From the NCBI GenBank assembly GCA_965116055.1, contig OZ220466.1, positions 2,914,001-2,978,000 on the forward strand: 64,000 nt of DNA. Reading direction: 5' to 3'. A program made the position numbers and the translations under genes. Every line of letters begins with the position of its first letter. Position 1 is the first letter of the stretch. Under the pieces are notes generated by a model. It did not search any database, was not told the DNA's origin, and saw only the letters and a program-made list of their open reading frames with translations. Of this stretch, positions 26,568 to 35,412 are shown in pieces. This DNA comes from Bin55 sp965116055 (GTDB lineage: Bacteria; Pseudomonadota; Gammaproteobacteria; Pseudomonadales; Azotimanducaceae).

Positions 26568-26665
26568 CGTGAGTTTAGCGAATTGTTGCGCTAGCTGCAA
26601 CCGAAGAGTCCAGTTTGCCAAAACGACACCAACTCGAGCCCCGAATCAAGAGCCGAGTGATCATG

Positions 26666-27022
26666 CTAATCTAATCGTTCATTGAATATGGTTTCACGAT
26701 TTACTGTGACATGAAGTTCTTGGGACGCCTTGACTAGTCGTGCTTCCACGTACCTGTGTTCTTCCCAGTTAAGCTCGATATTGGTCCAGACGTAACTTAC
26801 CGGTGCTGACGTTGCATCACGCTTCCGCAAGCAATTGTCAACGTACAACTCAAGCGTATTGTCTGCGTCAACACAGATAACGAATTGCTTATGTTCAAGG
26901 TCGAACCTTTTCACCGTAGCTTGTGCCACGCGGCTCGCTGTCGCCTTCGCTAAATCAACATTGGAGATCTGATTGTAGGCGACACGGTCAATGACTGGCT
27001 GATGAAACAGTGAAACATCCAT
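26666..27022 (-). CDS. Unrecognised small protein at the end of the guanidine/urea operon
   Basis: Open frame of 118 residues whose ATG (27020-27022) directly abuts the stop codon of the allophanate hydrolase gene. I recognise no domain; the sequence is soluble, rather acidic in its first half, with ASRVAQATVKRFDLEHKQF near residue 31 and a C-terminal half containing VWTNIELNWEEHRYVEARL. Secondary structure looks alternating beta and alpha. Abutment without spacing strongly suggests translation with the operon, so a role in guanidine or urea metabolism (assembly, carrier or regulation) is inferred. It lies at the 3' end, with the PhyH gene beginning about 100 bp further along the strand. Confidence 0.6.
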   Translation of the reverse strand: MDVSLFHQPVIDRVAYNQISNVDLAKATASRVAQATVKRFDLEHKQFVICVDADNTLELYVDNCLRKRDATSAPVSYVWTNIELNWEEHRYVEARLVKASQELHVTVNRETIFNERLD

Positions 27023-28783
27023 TTAGACACAACAAGTCGATTTCGAGCTAGATGCGTTGTTACGAGACGCGCGGTACTTGCGCCAACCGCCAAAGTGCGT
27101 AATGTCGCGAGCGCCCGCTTGTGCATCTGTTTCCCCCACGAAACCTGGTACCCATCCGCCACACTCTAGTTCAACCAGACTAATGGTTAACGGCGGCTCA
27201 ATTGACGCAAGAAATCCGCCAACTTCCTTACTGGGCAGCGACCACACCTCAACTTCAATTGCCTTACCGCCTAATTTCGATCGCACCAATGCGGGACGTT
27301 TACCGTCCGGTAACGCGAATAGGCGATAGTGCGCTACTGTCCGATCGACAGCCGTGCGCTGACCCTGTCTCCGTAGCAATTCGCCATTGAGAGGCTGGCC
27401 AGTCATATGCGCACCACACACTGCAACCTGCACAACACCTTGGTCAGCCTCAATAGGCAAATTGATGGATTCACCGAGCAACTCGCCAGCAATAGCCGAC
27501 AGGGCTCGGTCGTAACCTGCTGGCGCGAGCAAGCTGACCCCAAACGGTAAGCCGCTGGGGGTTAAGCCGGCTGGTATGGCGATTGCGCATAAATCAAGTA
27601 GATTCGCACAATGTGTAAACATGCCGAGTACGCTGTTCGTTCCGAACGGATCTCGAGCCACTTCCGCATGGGTGAATATGGTTGGCGCGGTGGGACTCAG
27701 CACTACGTCGCACATTTCAAATACCTTATCGATTTCACGACGCAGAGCTGCAAGTTGATACTGCGCCTTGAAGTAATCAACAGCACGAGGTTGACGACCT
27801 CTATCTAGTACAGTTCGCGTGATAGGGTGAACCGACTCGGGCTGAATTTCCAAAAAATCCCCTACCGCGGCTATGCGTTCAGCCACCCACGGACCTCCAT
27901 ACAACAATTCCCCAACCTCCAAAAACGGTTGCGGATTAACCTCTACAGGTGTCTGGTGCAAGTTGCCGATAAAGCGAGCATAGGCCGATTCGTAACCGCT
28001 GTTTCCTCGCCACGACAATGTTTTTGTTGGGAAATGCCCGAGCCGCGTGGACGAGCGCAAGGCCTTGAATTCAAGCCGTCGAGAGAAAGGATCAAGCGTG
28101 TCGAATCCGCCAGCGACATCGGCAACGCGAAACGCATCTCTAACAGAATTGGCAAAAATCGACACACAGTCGAGAGATCGACAAGCCGGTACGACGCCGC
28201 GCGTCGAAAGCCAACCTCGAGTCGGCTTAAACCCGATAAGCCCGTTGAATGCGGCAGGGATTCTGCCCGATCCGGCCGTGTCGGTGCCGAGCGCGAAAGA
28301 AACGAGGCCCTGCTTCACTGCCGCCGCGGAACCGCTGCTACTCCCACCTGCAATATAGTTTCGGTCGAAGGCATTAAAAACCGCGCCGTAGGGTGAACGC
28401 GTGCCGGTCAAACCAGTGGCGAATTGATCTAGATTCGCCTTCCCGATAGGAATGGCACCAGCACCAACGAGCCTTTCCACGACGGTCGCAGAACGCCTAG
28501 CTACATATGCGTAATCGGGACACCCGGCAGTCGTTGGCACATCTTGTAAGTCAATGTTGTCCTTAATGGCAAACGGCACGCCCCAGAGCGGGGCTTCGTC
28601 AAAAGGTATCGCTTCAAGTCCGTTGATGTACTTGCTGAGCATGGCATCGCCCAGTTGATGGATCCAGATTGAGGAGTCGACCTGACTGGCTCGCGCTTGA
28701 GCCTGCGCCACAACTTCGCGCGGATATTGCCTCCCGTTCTTGTAGGCAACGCGCAAGTCCTCAATATTTTCCAGTGACTTCAC
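27023..28783 (-). CDS. atzF: Allophanate hydrolase
   Basis: Splits allophanate to ammonia and CO2, the last step of urea/guanidine carboxylation pathways. Protein of 586 residues. The amidase-signature Ser-Ser-Lys triad is visible: Lys74 in FAIKDNID, the cis-Ser in GGSSSGSA (148-152), and nucleophile Ser172 in DTAGSGR. The C-terminal 120 residues form the extra domain specific to allophanate hydrolases; it begins VAVCGAHMTGQPLN near 458. Its ATG overlaps the stop of the carboxylase gene in an ATGA. Downstream, the next gene abuts its stop. The usual C-terminal length is about 600, so nothing is missing. A plain amidase is less likely because of the second domain and the neighbour. Confidence 0.95.
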   Translation of the reverse strand: MKSLENIEDLRVAYKNGRQYPREVVAQAQARASQVDSSIWIHQLGDAMLSKYINGLEAIPFDEAPLWGVPFAIKDNIDLQDVPTTAGCPDYAYVARRSATVVERLVGAGAIPIGKANLDQFATGLTGTRSPYGAVFNAFDRNYIAGGSSSGSAAAVKQGLVSFALGTDTAGSGRIPAAFNGLIGFKPTRGWLSTRGVVPACRSLDCVSIFANSVRDAFRVADVAGGFDTLDPFSRRLEFKALRSSTRLGHFPTKTLSWRGNSGYESAYARFIGNLHQTPVEVNPQPFLEVGELLYGGPWVAERIAAVGDFLEIQPESVHPITRTVLDRGRQPRAVDYFKAQYQLAALRREIDKVFEMCDVVLSPTAPTIFTHAEVARDPFGTNSVLGMFTHCANLLDLCAIAIPAGLTPSGLPFGVSLLAPAGYDRALSAIAGELLGESINLPIEADQGVVQVAVCGAHMTGQPLNGELLRRQGQRTAVDRTVAHYRLFALPDGKRPALVRSKLGGKAIEVEVWSLPSKEVGGFLASIEPPLTISLVELECGGWVPGFVGETDAQAGARDITHFGGWRKYRASRNNASSSKSTCCV

Positions 28784-31700
28784 GTCGCCATCGCAAGGGG
28801 TTCTCCTGCTCGCACAGTTTGGCCTCGTGACACGAGCACCTCGCCTACAACACCCGCACTGTTAGCCTTTACTTCGAATTCTGTTTTCATTGACTCGACT
28901 ACAAAAAGCACCTCGCCGATTGATACTTTTTGACCTGGCTTCACCCGTATTGACCAAACAGAACCAGCAAGGGGGCTTGTGACGAGGGGCGTGCCATGTG
29001 TCTCGGTTAGCACCGAGACAGCATCCGGCGCGGCGTCGGACTCGAATGTTAAAACGCCTCGCGCTCGCCAATCTTCCAGTTCCGCACTGAACGCACGCTG
29101 CCGTCTCGCTTCAAACGTGCCAATCTCGCCAGCATGATCCGCAACTAGTCTTAAATAGCTTTCGTAATCGAAAACGCCGTCTTCAATGGCGATGTCGAGG
29201 GCGCCTCGACTAAAAGCTTCGCGCTGCTCCAATAGTTCTTTGGCACTAACTTCGTGGAAGCAAATACGATCGAACGGTCGCAACAACCAATGTTTGTCGA
29301 ATGCGCGCCCGCGACGATAGCGATTCCACACTTGAAGCGTACGACCGACGAATTGGTAGCCACCAGGTCCCTCCATACCATACACGCAAAGATACGCGCC
29401 GCCAATACCTACTGAGTTTTCTGCAGTCCAAATCCGAGCGGGGTTGTATTTCGTGGTTACCAAGCGATGGCGAGGATCGACAGCGGCAGCGACTGGTGCA
29501 CCTAAATACACATCGCCAAGACCCATCACGAGATATTCAGCGTTGAGTACGATGTCTTTAACGGCCTCGCGCGTTGCCAACCCGTTGATTCGTCTGATAA
29601 ACTCGATGTTGTCTGGACACCAAGGGGCATCCTGGCGCACACTTTGCACATAGCGGTCGATCGCTTCACGGCAGGCCGGGTCGTCCCACGAAAGCGGCAT
29701 ATGAACGATTCGTGAAGGGCGTTGGCGTTCCGCAACACGAGCCTCCTTAAATAGTGGTTCGAGCGCTTTACTTAGTTCTTTAGCTGTCCAATGGCGCCGG
29801 TCGAAACGAATAAGTAGCGACCGAATGCCCGCTGTGCGTTCCAATACGCCCGGGATTTGTGCAGACGCCATACTTGTTTCGAGTTTGTCTACGCGCAGGC
29901 GTAGACCGAAATCAAGTACGTTTGAACCGAACTCGGCTAAGAGCGTGTCTTGAGCAGCGCGCCGGACCACAATGTCGTCCGCTTCAAACACGATCGGATC
30001 CTCAACTGGACCGCACAACACTTGAGGCGCACCGTAGTCTTGTGCTGTGCCATCAGCAATCGCTGCGTCGTATTGTTGCGCGAGCTTATGGGCTTCGCGC
30101 TCTGTCACTGCAATAAGTTTTACGCGGTCGCCAGCGCCAAGTTGCCCTAGTTTCCAACGATCTGCCTCTATCACCGCTGCAGGACAAACGAAGCCACCTA
30201 GACTAGGACCGTCCGGCCCGAGGACGACCGGCATATCACCGGTGAAATCAATCGCCCCAAACGCGTATGCGTTGTCATGAATGTTCGACGGATGCAAACC
30301 CGCTTCGCCACCATCGGCACGCGCCCAGTCTGGCTTCGGACCTATCAACCGAACCCCGGTTCGACTGGAGTGGTAGTGAACGGTCCATTCACTTTTGAGG
30401 AATGAGCGAATGCCTTCTGGTGTCAAAAAATCGTTGGTGGAATGCGGCCCCATCGTAATGCGCAACGTGTGTCGGTCTTCAAGGTCAGGCAGGATGGCAC
30501 GTGGTGTTGCGATGGGTTCAAGCGACTCCTGACGCGAACGCTTGGCGAAATGCAATACATCGCTGCTGACAAGCGCACGCCCATTCATACCACCGATCCT
30601 GCCAAGCGTAAATGTTGCGGCTGACCCCAACATAGCCGGGATCTCAAGACCGCCTTCGAACAACACGTACACTCGCATACCGGCTGTCACGGTGCCTATG
30701 GCTAAAACGTCGCCCTGATTGACTCGTACGGGCTGCCACGGCGCAGCTGGTTCTTCAACACCACTGGCTCGCTTGAGACAAAGCTGAGCCGATCCTGCAA
30801 CCAGGATCTTCGTTGCACCTTTAAACGCGAGGGTAGGACCAGCGATCGTGACTTCAAGACCTGGCATACCCTCCTCGTTGCCGAGTCGTCGATTTCCCAA
30901 ACGAAACGAAAAATCATCCATCGGCCCTGATGGCGGGACGCCTACAGCCCAATAACCAGTCCTGCCTGGCCATTGCTGCACTGTGGTCTGCACCCCGGGG
31001 CTCAAGACCTCGACCGCGCCAGGCTGATACACCACATCATTCAGGGTAGCAGTGTCATGCCGCATTGACGCGAACGCCTCGCTGTCGAGTGCCTGATGGA
31101 GAAAAGCCCGGTTAGTCTCAATCCCATGCAACACGGTGTCAGCCAGCGCCGCGCGCAACTTTTGACGCGCGCATTCACGGGTACTACCGTGAGTCATCGC
31201 TTTAGCCAGCAACGAGTCGTAGCGCGGAGAAACTTCGATTCCCGACCTTAGCCAGGTATCAACCCGCAAGTTGGCCAAGTTTGGAAACGAAACCACAGAC
31301 AACAGACCCGGCACAGGGCGAAAATGGTGAGTTGGATCTTCAGCACACAAGCGCGCTTGCATCGCACAACCCGAAGGAGTCAGGCCAGCCTCAAGCTCGG
31401 TTAGTGGGGGCAGTACACCTGCTGCAAGTTCGATCATCCAACGAACTAGATCGACACCATAAACCAGCTCGGTAACGCCATGCTCCACCTGCAATCGGGT
31501 GTTGACTTCAAGAAAGGTCGCAACCTCGCGGTTTTTGTCGTAGAGGAACTCCACAGTTCCCGCACTTCGATAGGCAACGCTTGAAAGTAAGGCAGCTGCG
31601 TTTGCATGCATTTGGCGTCGAACCGTGCTAGGGAGATTGGGCGCCGGACACTCCTCCACGAGTTTTTGGTGCCTACGTTGAAGTGAACAGTCCCTATCGC

Positions 31701-32370
31701 CAAGAATGACGACATTGCCGTGGCCATCGCCAAACGCCTGCACCTCGACATGCCGCGGTTTGGTCACGCATCGTTCTATAAACAGCCTTGCGTCGCCAAA
31801 CGAGCTGCTTGCAAGTCTTGCGACCGTCGCAAAATGATGTCGTAAATCGGCCTCGGTATCGCACTGTTGCATGCCAATACCCCCACCACCAGCCGAACTT
31901 TTGAGCATGACGGGATAACCAATCTGGTCGGCGGCCCGCATAGCTGCGTCGATATTCTCGAGCACGCTGCTTCCAGGCAGTAATTCGACGTCCGCTGCAG
32001 CGGCAAGCCGGCGTGCCTCGTGTTTCAAACCAAAGCCGGTCAGGTGTTGCGGATTTGGCCCGATAAACGCAATGCCCCGTTCTTCTAAAGCCTGTGCAAA
32101 AGCAGCGTTTTCGCTTAGAAATCCATACCCAGGATGTACCCCATCCGCCCCCGTGCGTGTCGCCGCCTCAAGAACCTTAGCTTGATTGAGGTAGGTAGCC
32201 GTTACGGGCCCATCTCCCAATGCATAGGACTCAGACGCTGCCTCGACGTGCAGGGAATCCTGATCGTCGTCGGCATAAATGGCGACACTTGCAATGTCCA
32301 TCGCTGCTAGCGTACGACATATGCGAACGGCGATTTCGCCTCTATTCGCTATGAGAATTTTTCGAAACAC
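28780..32370 (-). CDS. Urea/guanidine carboxylase (biotin-dependent)
   Basis: Biotin enzyme of 1196 residues that carboxylates urea to allophanate, or guanidine to carboxyguanidine. Domain order: biotin carboxylase (starts FRKILIANRGEIAVRI; ATP lid SSAGGGGIGMQQ near 160; EVNTRLQVEHGVTE near 289), the allophanate-like KipA/KipI carboxyltransferase (about 470-1050; GGYQFVGRTLQVW near 1029), and a C-terminal biotinyl domain with ESMKTEFE near 1158, where the Lys carries biotin. The start codon is GTG at 32368-32370. It is followed by allophanate hydrolase with a 4-nt overlap. The adjacent DUF1989 pair is the reason to favour guanidine; the sequence itself does not let me rule out urea. Confidence 0.93.
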   Translation of the reverse strand: MFRKILIANRGEIAVRICRTLAAMDIASVAIYADDDQDSLHVEAASESYALGDGPVTATYLNQAKVLEAATRTGADGVHPGYGFLSENAAFAQALEERGIAFIGPNPQHLTGFGLKHEARRLAAAADVELLPGSSVLENIDAAMRAADQIGYPVMLKSSAGGGGIGMQQCDTEADLRHHFATVARLASSSFGDARLFIERCVTKPRHVEVQAFGDGHGNVVILGDRDCSLQRRHQKLVEECPAPNLPSTVRRQMHANAAALLSSVAYRSAGTVEFLYDKNREVATFLEVNTRLQVEHGVTELVYGVDLVRWMIELAAGVLPPLTELEAGLTPSGCAMQARLCAEDPTHHFRPVPGLLSVVSFPNLANLRVDTWLRSGIEVSPRYDSLLAKAMTHGSTRECARQKLRAALADTVLHGIETNRAFLHQALDSEAFASMRHDTATLNDVVYQPGAVEVLSPGVQTTVQQWPGRTGYWAVGVPPSGPMDDFSFRLGNRRLGNEEGMPGLEVTIAGPTLAFKGATKILVAGSAQLCLKRASGVEEPAAPWQPVRVNQGDVLAIGTVTAGMRVYVLFEGGLEIPAMLGSAATFTLGRIGGMNGRALVSSDVLHFAKRSRQESLEPIATPRAILPDLEDRHTLRITMGPHSTNDFLTPEGIRSFLKSEWTVHYHSSRTGVRLIGPKPDWARADGGEAGLHPSNIHDNAYAFGAIDFTGDMPVVLGPDGPSLGGFVCPAAVIEADRWKLGQLGAGDRVKLIAVTEREAHKLAQQYDAAIADGTAQDYGAPQVLCGPVEDPIVFEADDIVVRRAAQDTLLAEFGSNVLDFGLRLRVDKLETSMASAQIPGVLERTAGIRSLLIRFDRRHWTAKELSKALEPLFKEARVAERQRPSRIVHMPLSWDDPACREAIDRYVQSVRQDAPWCPDNIEFIRRINGLATREAVKDIVLNAEYLVMGLGDVYLGAPVAAAVDPRHRLVTTKYNPARIWTAENSVGIGGAYLCVYGMEGPGGYQFVGRTLQVWNRYRRGRAFDKHWLLRPFDRICFHEVSAKELLEQREAFSRGALDIAIEDGVFDYESYLRLVADHAGEIGTFEARRQRAFSAELEDWRARGVLTFESDAAPDAVSVLTETHGTPLVTSPLAGSVWSIRVKPGQKVSIGEVLFVVESMKTEFEVKANSAGVVGEVLVSRGQTVRAGEPLAMAT

Positions 32371-32393
32371 GGATACGTTTTACGCCTGACGAA

Positions 32394-33041
32394 TTAACTC
32401 GCGTTGTGCCAGATGGCGAGTTCGATCGGTGTCGGGTTGTACCCGTTACATGGATTGTTCAACTGCGGACAATTCGAAATAAGCGCCAAAATATCCATCA
32501 TCGCCTCAAGTTCTACATATTTCCCGGGCGCGCTTATCCCGTCTTCAAACGTCAGCCCACCAGCGGGGGTGACGGGGACATTCATGAAGAAGTTGATGTT
32601 GTGGGTAATGTCGCGTTTAGTTAAACCCCACTTAACATGGGTATTGACCGCTAATAGCCAACTATCACGACACGAGTGCATATGCTTCTTTTCAAGCGCA
32701 TAACGAACCGTATTGCTTTCTCCTGCGCACGCGCCTCCTAGCGTGTCATGTCGGCCGCAGGTATCAGCTACGATCTTCAACATCGGATTGCAATCGTCCG
32801 AGAGTAGAGTCGTCTCCGTCGACAGATAGAGATTACCCTGTTCTCTAATCGTGTCCAACGCACTATAACGTTCATAAGGCTGATTGGCGTTAAAAAACAA
32901 GGTGTCTACTGCTTGATTTCCCTTGAGATCGGTGATGCGAAACGTATCACCCCTCCTGACCGTACCAAGCCAATATTCACCAGCCGGCACGATGGTCGAC
33001 CAATCCGCTTGCTCTATCGCGAGATGACTTTCTAGCAACAA
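32394..33041 (-). CDS. cgdB: DUF1989 protein, carboxyguanidine deiminase subunit type (UAAP2)
   Basis: Protein of 215 residues of the urea-amidolyase-associated family 2 (DUF1989). With its partner it forms the carboxyguanidine deiminase characterised in guanidine degradation operons, turning carboxyguanidine into allophanate. Conserved pieces are DLKGNQAVDTLFFNAN near residue 39, LYLSTETTLLSDDCNPMLKIVADTC near 72, and NINFFMNVPVTPAGGLTFEDG near 148, with the GACAGESNTVRYA Cys segment typical of the family (metal and active-site residues not assigned). The start is a TTG at 33041 that overlaps the partner gene by 10 nt. The subunit letter follows the usual order and is tentative. Confidence 0.82.
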   Translation of the reverse strand: MLLESHLAIEQADWSTIVPAGEYWLGTVRRGDTFRITDLKGNQAVDTLFFNANQPYERYSALDTIREQGNLYLSTETTLLSDDCNPMLKIVADTCGRHDTLGGACAGESNTVRYALEKKHMHSCRDSWLLAVNTHVKWGLTKRDITHNINFFMNVPVTPAGGLTFEDGISAPGKYVELEAMMDILALISNCPQLNNPCNGYNPTPIELAIWHNAS

Positions 33042-33784
33042 CTTGTGGTACCTCGTTCTGGTGTTATTGCGCCGAAGGTATACAGATCGTTGTTGATGAA
33101 GCCCCGGGCATTTTCCTCTCGTGAGAGGCGACAGGGGTCGTTTGCAGCAACTGGTTCCGCGAGGCTCAATCGAAAACCGATCGGTCTGCGTGGATACACG
33201 GGCGCTTCATTCAGCGGATGCGGGCATGTATGCAGCACGACAAGCGTCGACATTTCGAACCGCAGCGTGACCGTGTTACCGGGTTTGCTGTGATCCGGCA
33301 CAAAACACATCGTGCCGTCGCTCGCGATATTGACGCGAGAAAACCAATTCACATTCCCATGAAAGTCTCGTCGCCCGAGGCCATACTTACCGAGTTCGAT
33401 TAAGAACGAATCGCGACCATTGCGAAGGTACTCGTTGCGTGCCTCTTGATAGCTCGAATGGCCCCACCGCCGCCGAACCAGCTCGGCATTGCAAGTGCCG
33501 CTTGACGCGTCATGCCAACCCAGTTCGTCGCTCACGATGGAACAGAAGATGCGGCCCATATCCGAGTACAGACAATGTCCGGCGGATAACCGAAACGTAT
33601 GCTGACACTTCAACGTATCAGGTAGATTGAGCCGCTCCAGCGGATTCGTCGGGTTGTATGCCAGCATCGCTGCATTGCCATTCCCTTCTATATCCTCAAG
33701 TTGAAGTTGCACGCCCGGATTAATCACGAACGACCAATGGCTGCCGCCTGGTAATTCATCCTCGTAAAGTACTTGAGATTGCAT
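33032..33784 (-). CDS. cgdA: DUF1989 protein, carboxyguanidine deiminase subunit type (UAAP1)
   Basis: Protein of 250 residues, the urea-amidolyase-associated family 1 member of the DUF1989 pair, expected to associate with the 215-residue protein encoded just downstream. Marks are SFVINPGVQLQLEDIEGNGNAAMLAYN near residue 19, TFRLSAGHCLYSDMGRI near 65, SGTCNAELVRRRWG near 96 with a conserved Cys, NVNWFSRVNIASDGTM near 143, and a proline-rich tail with a late glycine/Asn motif. The ATG is at 33782-33784; the ABC ATPase gene ends 16 bp before it. DUF1989 proteins also occur beside urea carboxylases with uncharacterised substrates, so the guanidine role is by family context. Confidence 0.82.
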   Translation of the reverse strand: MQSQVLYEDELPGGSHWSFVINPGVQLQLEDIEGNGNAAMLAYNPTNPLERLNLPDTLKCQHTFRLSAGHCLYSDMGRIFCSIVSDELGWHDASSGTCNAELVRRRWGHSSYQEARNEYLRNGRDSFLIELGKYGLGRRDFHGNVNWFSRVNIASDGTMCFVPDHSKPGNTVTLRFEMSTLVVLHTCPHPLNEAPVYPRRPIGFRLSLAEPVAANDPCRLSREENARGFINNDLYTFGAITPERGTTSCC

Positions 33785-33799
33785 CGCTCCTATCTACGC

Positions 33800-34561
33800 C
33801 TATCCAGTCTTAACGTTGATGTGACCCATGATGGAATCAAGGTGACGACGATGTCCAACAGGCAAATCAAATGTAACGGTCGCCCCGTACAGCTCCGGCT
33901 TATGCGGATCAACCCGGGGTTTATCGAAAACTAGCAGGCGCGAGCCAAGCCTAAAACCCTCCGCAATGTCGTGGGTAACCATGAACACCGTGAGTTCAAG
34001 TTCGCGATGCAAATCAAGAATCAGTTCATGCATGTCCGCACGATGCCCAGGGTCCAGTGCGCCAAACGGTTCATCAAGCAGCAATATACGAGGAGCTTTG
34101 ACTAATGCTTGCGCGAGCGCCAGGCGCTGCTGCATACCACCAGAAAGTTCTGATGGATAGCTCGCGCTTGATCGTTCCAGGCCAACCCGCACTAACATAT
34201 CGTGGGCGCGTTCGGTATTACGCGCCCGTCGCCGTCCGAACGTACGACCAAACCAACGCGAGTCACCGAATTCGAGACCTAATCGAACATTCTCTATCGC
34301 TGTGAGATGGGGGAATACCGAATAACGTTGAAAGACAACGCCCCGATCGCCACGAGGTTCAGGAACTAGTGCTGCCCCGTCGACACAAATGGTGCCTTCA
34401 CACGGCTTGACTTCTCCAAGCAACATGCGCAGAAATGTCGTTTTACCACACCCGGATGCACCTACGATCGTTACGAACTCGTTTTTTTTGACATGCACGG
34501 AAACTTTCTCAAGTACCGTCGTGTCGGCGTAACGTTTCCAAACGTTATTCACATCAATCAC
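33800..34561 (-). CDS. ABC transporter ATP-binding protein (guanidine/urea-linked)
   Basis: Cytoplasmic ATPase of a nitrate/taurine-type importer, 253 residues. Walker A is GASGCGKTTF at about residues 33-42, the signature is ELSGGMQQRL near 138, Walker B ILLLDEPFGALD near 158, and the switch His is in VFMVTHDIAEGFRL near 191. The Q-loop GVVFQRYSVFPHLT lies near 76. The start codon is GTG at 34559-34561, two bases after the permease stop. With the permease and binding protein it forms a complete system. The usual name in such operons is urea- or guanidine-uptake ABC transporter. Confidence 0.9.
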   Translation of the reverse strand: MIDVNNVWKRYADTTVLEKVSVHVKKNEFVTIVGASGCGKTTFLRMLLGEVKPCEGTICVDGAALVPEPRGDRGVVFQRYSVFPHLTAIENVRLGLEFGDSRWFGRTFGRRRARNTERAHDMLVRVGLERSSASYPSELSGGMQQRLALAQALVKAPRILLLDEPFGALDPGHRADMHELILDLHRELELTVFMVTHDIAEGFRLGSRLLVFDKPRVDPHKPELYGATVTFDLPVGHRRHLDSIMGHINVKTG

Positions 34562-34563
34562 GT

Positions 34564-35370
34564 TTACGCCTGATACCAGGAAAAAAAGCGGCGGTTAAGT
34601 TGACGAAGACCGAAGTCGAACAGGAAAGCAAGGCATGTGATCCACGCCACATAAGGCAGGATGATGTCCATTGCCAAATACCGACGCACAAGAAAGATGC
34701 GATAACCCAGACCATCAGTCGATGCAATCGCCTCAGCGGCTATCAGAAAGAGCCATGCACTTCCAAGTGACAGTCGCACACCGTCGACTAACCGAGGGAA
34801 GACCTGGGGAAGTACCACGCGCAATGCAATCTGCCAACTTGACGCATCAAGCGTCTGTGCTTTGATCAACTGCTCACGCGGTAATTCGCGTACACGTTGC
34901 TCAATATCTCGCATGAGAAACGGCGCCGTGCCAAGGACGATGAGCATGATCTTCGCAAACTCACCTACCCCGAACGCAATGAACAAGATCGGCAATATCG
35001 CCAGCGGTGGAATCATTGAGAGGGCTCGCACTGCAGGCGACCAAAGTGCGCTAAACCATGGTACGAGTCCATTCAGTACGCCTACTAGAAGACCGCTTAA
35101 TGCACCCAAGGCAACACCTATGGCTAGTCGTGTGAGGCTAGCGGCTGTATCGTTCCACAAGAGTAGCTCGCCAGTGCGTTGATCCGGTTCAAAGGCAACG
35201 CGTTCTATAGCATCGCCCATGGTGGTTAAATCAGGCAATAGCTTGTCGGCGGGATTCTCAGCCAACCGAATCCCAGAGGCCACGGCATAACACAGGATCA
35301 GCAGCACAAACGGTATCGTTGCACATGCCAGTGTGCCTAGACTGCCAGGATGTCGATTAATCAGTCGCAT
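34564..35370 (-). CDS. ABC transporter permease (guanidine/urea-linked)
   Basis: Inner-membrane permease of 268 residues, of the SsuC/TauC type. Six hydrophobic segments can be traced, starting LGTLACATIPFVLLILCYAVA at about residues 11-31, and the EAA-like loop (ARAQTLDASSWQIALRVVLPQVFPRLVDGVR in essence) lies near residues 178-208, matching the contact site for the ATPase. ATG start at 35368-35370. The binding-protein gene ends 42 bp upstream. It probably works as a homodimer. Confidence 0.9.
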   Translation of the reverse strand: MRLINRHPGSLGTLACATIPFVLLILCYAVASGIRLAENPADKLLPDLTTMGDAIERVAFEPDQRTGELLLWNDTAASLTRLAIGVALGALSGLLVGVLNGLVPWFSALWSPAVRALSMIPPLAILPILFIAFGVGEFAKIMLIVLGTAPFLMRDIEQRVRELPREQLIKAQTLDASSWQIALRVVLPQVFPRLVDGVRLSLGSAWLFLIAAEAIASTDGLGYRIFLVRRYLAMDIILPYVAWITCLAFLFDFGLRQLNRRFFSWYQA

Positions 35371-35412
35371 GCGATCAGCCGAGGCTTCGCTATCGCAAGT
35401 TGGCGATGAGGT

